A stretch of 64,000 nucleotides of DNA from Lachnospiraceae bacterium NSJ-143 (lineage in GTDB: Bacteria > Bacillota > Clostridia > Lachnospirales > Anaerotignaceae), in contig JALIFM010000001.1 of assembly GCA_022867625.1 (NCBI GenBank), forward strand, positions 248,001-312,000. The letters are read 5' to 3'. The notes beneath the pieces are model-generated. The model saw nothing but the letters and a program-made list of their open reading frames with translations. It was not told where the DNA came from and searched no databases. Position numbers and translations under genes: made by a program. This document shows positions 60,481-64,000 of this stretch, piece by piece; the stretch's first letter is position 1; every line of letters starts with the position of its first letter.

Positions 60481-61845
60481 GTGAAAAATACAGGCCAGTT
60501 TGATAAAATGACACAGAGCCCTGTTGAAAGGCTCATACCGTCATTAGCTTTGCCAATGATAATAAGCATGCTTGTGACAGCCATATATAACACCGCGGAT
60601 ACGTTTTTTGTATCACAGATAAACACAAGCGCCTCAGGGGCGGTAGGTGTTGTGTTTTCGGTTATGAGCATAATGCAGGCCCTCGGATTCCTGTTTGGCA
60701 TGGGCGCCGGGAGCAACATATCAAGGCTTCTGGGGGAGAAAAATTACAGCAGGGCAGATGAAATAGCGTCAACGGCTTTTGTTGTTACATTCGTTCTGGG
60801 TGTTTTTATAGCTGTTTTTGGAATGGCATTTAACAGGAGCATTGTATCTGTGCTGGGAGCCACGGATACAATACTGCCATACGCGCAGAATTACGCTATG
60901 TATATATTTATAGGCACCCCTTTTATATGCTCGTCTTTTGTGCTGAACAATATAATGAGGGCGCAGGGGCGTGCCTTTTTCTCTATGGTGGGGCTTACAT
61001 TTGGAGGCGTACTCAATATAGTGCTCGACCCTGTATTTATATTCGTGTTTGACATGGGAATCGGCGGGGCCGCTGTGGCTACTCTTATAAGCCAGTTTAT
61101 AAGCTTTGTTATACTCCTTGTATTCTGCACAAGAAAAAGCGACATGGTTGCGCTTAAGCTCAGCGCTGTTTCCAAAAAGGCCGTGATTTACGCTGATATT
61201 ATAAAAATGGGGCTTCCCTCGTTTTCAAGGCAGGCTCTGGCAAGCATTGCCAACATACTGCTCAACATAGGGGCTATGGCTTACGGCGACGCGGCGGTTT
61301 CTGCCATGTCGATTGTTGGAAGGACATCTTTTATAATGACAGCTGTGCTTCTCGGTTTTGGGCAGGGATTTCAGCCTGTGGCCGGCTTTGCCTACGGCGC
61401 CAGAATGTACGGCAGGGTGAGGAGGGCGTTTAAATTCACGCTTTTAAGCGGAATGGCGGCGCTTATGTGCCTATCGGCAGTCTGCTTTTTTTCTGCGGAC
61501 AACATAATAGTGCTGTTCAGAAAATCCGATGCCGATGTTATAATGATAGGCGCTCTGGCACTCAAGCTACAATGCGCCACAATGTTTTTGCAGCCTGTTT
61601 CAATAGTGAGCAATATGCTTTTGCAGTCAGTGGGAAAGCCTGTGGAGGCGACACTGACATCAATATCAAGGCAGGGGCTGTTTTTTATACCTATAGTGCT
61701 TGTGCTTCCGCACTTTGCAGGACTTTTGGGTGTACAGGCCTCTCAGCCTCTTAGCGATGTATTGGCCGCGGTATTCTGTGTATACTATATCAAAAAGTTT
61801 TTTGACGAGATACCTTTAGAAGACGAAGCGGTATTGAAAATTTAG
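60481..61845 (+). CDS. MATE family efflux transporter
   Basis: A 454-residue protein with about twelve membrane segments. It has the MATE-type N-terminus VERLIPSLALPMIISMLVTAIYNTADTFFV and mid-protein FFSMVGLTFGGVLNIVLDPVFI. It exports cationic drugs or metabolites using Na+ or H+. GTG start at 60481 after AGGAGG, 25 bases after queC, so cotranscription is possible. Confidence 0.92.
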   Translation: MKNTGQFDKMTQSPVERLIPSLALPMIISMLVTAIYNTADTFFVSQINTSASGAVGVVFSVMSIMQALGFLFGMGAGSNISRLLGEKNYSRADEIASTAFVVTFVLGVFIAVFGMAFNRSIVSVLGATDTILPYAQNYAMYIFIGTPFICSSFVLNNIMRAQGRAFFSMVGLTFGGVLNIVLDPVFIFVFDMGIGGAAVATLISQFISFVILLVFCTRKSDMVALKLSAVSKKAVIYADIIKMGLPSFSRQALASIANILLNIGAMAYGDAAVSAMSIVGRTSFIMTAVLLGFGQGFQPVAGFAYGARMYGRVRRAFKFTLLSGMAALMCLSAVCFFSADNIIVLFRKSDADVIMIGALALKLQCATMFLQPVSIVSNMLLQSVGKPVEATLTSISRQGLFFIPIVLVLPHFAGLLGVQASQPLSDVLAAVFCVYYIKKFFDEIPLEDEAVLKI

Positions 61846-61876
61846 AAAAATGGGTTTATATTATATAATTATGTTT

Positions 61877-61901
61877 AGAGCCGGATAAACCGGCTTTTTT
61901 A
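61877..61901 (+). terminator. Terminator after MATE gene
   Basis: AGCCGG/CCGGCT around an ATAAA loop, then TTTTTT. Confidence 0.82.
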
Positions 61902-61920
61902 AATTAAGGGGGGATTGTCT

Positions 61921-62877
61921 ATGGATAGTCTTATGTTCAGCCTTAACTCAACAATACCTGTGTTTCTTGTTATGGTGCTTGGGTATGTGCTTAACAAAAT
62001 GGGATTTTTCAGCGAGAGCTTTCTCAATATAAGCGATAAGCTTGTGTTCAGGGTCGCGCTTCCGGCCATGCTGTTTATGGATATGTCGGGAATTGATTTG
62101 TATTCGGATTTTGACTTAAAGTATGTAGCTTTCTGCGCCTGCGCCACAACAGTAGCTTTTCTGTCGATATGGGCTCTGGCAAAACTTTTTATAAGAGACA
62201 GAAAAATAACCGGAGAGTTTGTACAGGCATCCTACCGTTCCAGCGCAGCCATACTTGGCGCGGCATATATCGTAAACATTTACGGCGATACGGGCATGGT
62301 GCCGCTCATGATGATAGGCAGCGTGCCGCTTTTTAACGTTTTTGCCGTTATAGTGCTTACGCTTGAGTCGCCGGAGAAAGTAACGGCCGCAGAAGCCGGG
62401 GCAAGGATTAAACAGGCGTTTTTCAATATACTTAAAAACCCGATAATAGACGGTATCGCTGTGGGGCTTCTGGCATCGGCTTTAAGGCTTAAACTGCCTG
62501 CAATAGCCGATAAGACGCTTACAAGTGTGGCGTCTCTTACAACGCCTCTGGCGCTGCTGGCTATAGGCGCCGGGTTCGAGTTTTCCAGAATGCGCACAAA
62601 CATAAGGCTTACAGCTGTTGTGTCTGCCATTAAACTTGTTGTGCTTCCTGCGGTTTTTCTGCCTGCCGCCGTTTATCTGGGCTTTACGGACCAGAAGCTC
62701 ATAGCGCTTATGATTATGCTTGGCGCCTGCTCAACGCCTACCTGCTTTGTAATGGCTAAAAACATGGGCCATGACGGAAGCCTTACATCAAGCGCTGTTG
62801 TGTGCACAACACTACTTTCGACAGTAACCCTCACATTCTGGATATTTTTGTTCAGAAGCATGGGCTATATTTTGTGA
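61921..62877 (+). CDS. AEC family transporter (copy 4)
   Basis: A 318-residue AEC-family carrier with about ten hydrophobic segments (NSTIPVFLVMVLGYVLNKMG at the start, ACSTPTCFVMAKNMG near the end). It is less similar to the three copies at 5.5-8.4 kb than they are to each other. ATG at 61921 after AAGGGGGGATT. It forms a single-gene unit between a terminator and the nrd region. Confidence 0.87.
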   Translation: MDSLMFSLNSTIPVFLVMVLGYVLNKMGFFSESFLNISDKLVFRVALPAMLFMDMSGIDLYSDFDLKYVAFCACATTVAFLSIWALAKLFIRDRKITGEFVQASYRSSAAILGAAYIVNIYGDTGMVPLMMIGSVPLFNVFAVIVLTLESPEKVTAAEAGARIKQAFFNILKNPIIDGIAVGLLASALRLKLPAIADKTLTSVASLTTPLALLAIGAGFEFSRMRTNIRLTAVVSAIKLVVLPAVFLPAAVYLGFTDQKLIALMIMLGACSTPTCFVMAKNMGHDGSLTSSAVVCTTLLSTVTLTFWIFLFRSMGYIL

Positions 62878-63258
62878 TTTCGGTTTTGTGTAAAAGTAAA
62901 TATTTATATTTTGATTCGAGTATCACGGGTTTCAATTATTTTTAAACAACAGGCGGTTTTTTGGGTATTATTAATGCTTGACAGCAAAATCCGGTGTCGA
63001 ACAGTTTTTAAAAATCCAGTCAGTTTCTTTTGAAAATACTTTGATTTTGGGGTTTCGGCGCAGGTGTCGAAAAAAAATTTTGAATGGGTATTGATTTTTT
63101 GAAATTTGTATATATTACCCAAAAATATAGATATTGTAGAAAGCGCTTGAAAAAAACACAAGATATAGTATAATTAAGGGGCGCAGCAAACAGATTAGAG
63201 ATTGGTTTGCGAAATAAATTTAAGTTGCAGTCCGGGAATTTGTTAGGAGACGATAAGC
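62878..63258. other. Intergenic region ahead of nrdD
   Basis: This 381-base A+T-rich stretch has no credible gene. It holds an imperfect direct repeat (GGTGTCGAA at 62993-63001 and 63063-63071, with TTTTGAA...TTGATTTT blocks nearby), two NrdR-type boxes and a promoter at 63147-63174, and a GCAAAC/GTTTGC hairpin near 63187-63210 in the leader. Confidence 0.7.
63124..63174 (+). promoter_or_regulatory. nrdD promoter with two NrdR boxes
   Basis: TTGAAA (63147-63152) and TATAAT (63169-63174) have a 16-base spacer. A box at 63156-63171, ACACAAGATATAGTAT, matches the NrdR consensus ACACWATATATWGTGT at 14 of 16 positions. A weaker box starts at 63124, exactly 32 bases upstream, matching the known three-turn spacing. 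NrdR would repress the anaerobic reductase when ATP or dATP is bound. Confidence 0.72.
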
Positions 63259-64000
63259 ATGAAAATAATTAAAAGAAACGGAACAGAAGCCGTTTTTGAC
63301 AGAAGCAAAATTGTAAAGGCTATTCAGAAGGCCAATCAGGAGGCTGTGGAAAGCGACAGGCTTACAGACAGCCAGATAGAGGACTTAGCCCTTGATATCG
63401 AAAAGACATGCCTTAACATGGGCCGTGCGCCCGGCGTTGAGGAGATACAGGATATGGTTGAGGACCGTATAATGGCCACACAGGCGTTTTCTGTGGCAAG
63501 GAAATATATTACCTACAGATACCAGAGGGCCCTTGTAAGAAAGGCAAACTCCACAGACGACAAGATAATGAGCCTTATAGAGTGCTCCAACGAAGAGGTA
63601 AAGCAGGAAAACTCAAACAAAAACCCTACTGTAAACAGTGTACAGAGAGATTATATGGCGGGAGAGGTAAGCAAGGACATAACAAAGCGCATGCTCCTGC
63701 CTAAGGATATAGTGGACGCCCATGAGCAGGGGATAATACATTTCCACGACTCGGACTATTTTGCCCAGCATATGCATAACTGCGACCTTGTAAACCTTGA
63801 GGATATGCTTCAGAACGGCACAGTTATAAGCGGCACTCTCATTGAAAAGCCGCATACGTTTTCTACCGCCTGCAATATAGCCACACAGATTATAGCTCAG
63901 GTGGCAAGCTCACAGTACGGCGGCCAGAGCATAAGCCTTACGCACCTTGCGCCTTTTGTGCAGATTAGCCGTGAGAAGATTAAAAAAGAGGTAGTTGAGG
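63259..64000 (+). CDS. nrdD: Anaerobic ribonucleoside-triphosphate reductase, 5' part
   Basis: The frame opens at an ATG at 63259 after TTAGGAGACGATAAGC and runs off the right edge; 247 residues are visible. Residues ~1-95 are an ATP-cone (MKIIKRNGTEAVFDRSKIVKA). The catalytic domain then starts with RDYMAGEVSKDITKRMLLP and HEQGIIHFHDSDYF. It is a class III, oxygen-sensitive glycyl-radical enzyme, consistent with strict anaerobiosis. It is incomplete at its C-terminus because of the window edge, so the glycyl-radical site is not seen. Confidence 0.96.
   Translation, partial: MKIIKRNGTEAVFDRSKIVKAIQKANQEAVESDRLTDSQIEDLALDIEKTCLNMGRAPGVEEIQDMVEDRIMATQAFSVARKYITYRYQRALVRKANSTDDKIMSLIECSNEEVKQENSNKNPTVNSVQRDYMAGEVSKDITKRMLLPKDIVDAHEQGIIHFHDSDYFAQHMHNCDLVNLEDMLQNGTVISGTLIEKPHTFSTACNIATQIIAQVASSQYGGQSISLTHLAPFVQISREKIKKEVVE

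Overview
The window looks like a chromosomal segment of an anaerobic, moderately low-G+C Firmicute of class Clostridia. A Lachnospirales/Anaerotignum-type organism is plausible, but the sequence alone does not prove it. Supporting evidence is an alaS T-box leader, TPP and preQ1 riboswitches, many TTGACA-N17-TATAAT promoters, purine-rich Shine-Dalgarno sites with frequent TTG/GTG starts, a ferredoxin-dependent 2-oxoacid oxidoreductase, an anaerobic (class III) ribonucleotide reductase and an SLH-domain surface protein. I see no rRNA, tRNA, CRISPR array, transposase or phage structural gene. Genes are densely packed, mostly in short operons ended by clear intrinsic terminators.

Layout. 1-1.1 kb: 5' part of an SLH surface-protein gene (minus strand). 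1.4-4.4 kb: T-box leader and alaS. 4.4-5.4 kb: MerR/TipAS regulator with a MerR-type promoter. 5.5-10.7 kb: three tandem AEC-family carriers and an aconitase-superfamily hydratase. 10.9-13 kb: YbaN-like membrane protein, then a TPP riboswitch with a ThiZ/ThiX-like ATPase and permease. 13.1-18 kb: operon with a palindromic promoter and structured leader encoding a Gld-type ABC system (ATPase, ABC-2 permease, GldG-like protein, DUF4340 protein). 18-20 kb: three tandem mosaic XRE regulators (minus), divergent from a 57-aa protein and a fourth XRE regulator. 20.2-21.4 kb: M20 amidohydrolase. 21.8-26.6 kb: PotBCA-like ABC transporter (ATPase frame disrupted), PfkB kinase, ADP-ribosylglycohydrolase and a small XRE protein. 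26.7-29.4 kb: SPL-type radical SAM protein and LysR regulator, divergent from a HAD dehalogenase-like enzyme. 29.6-30 kb: ACT-domain protein.

30-36.8 kb: Opp/Dpp-type peptide transporter (minus) with a metal-dependent amidohydrolase gene inside the operon. 36.8-37.6 kb: A+T-rich gap. 37.6-44 kb: tetrapyrrole operon (hemA, precorrin-2 dehydrogenase, hemC, fused cobA-hemD, hemB, hemL) leading from glutamyl-tRNA to uroporphyrinogen III and siroheme/corrinoid precursors. 44-47.8 kb: IclR regulator divergent from a four-subunit 2-oxoacid:ferredoxin oxidoreductase, with matching operator-like palindromes on both sides. 47.9-52.6 kb: MacA/MacB-like exporter with a TolC-like protein. 52.8-54.7 kb: coaBC and a GntR regulator. 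54.9-57.9 kb: small membrane protein, ATP-grasp ligase and GH3-family enzyme. 57.9-60.5 kb: preQ1 riboswitch with queD-queE-folE-queC. 60.5-62.9 kb: MATE exporter and a fourth AEC carrier. 63.1-64 kb: NrdR-box promoter and the start of nrdD.

Starts were chosen from Shine-Dalgarno position and family N-termini, and several differ from the longest open frame. Functional names rest on motifs and family resemblance read by eye; no database search was run. The least explained parts are the XRE array whose stop codons sit in its terminator loops, the AEC/hydratase locus, the ABC loci lacking a binding protein, the GH3 enzyme and the palindrome-plus-leader before the Gld-type operon.
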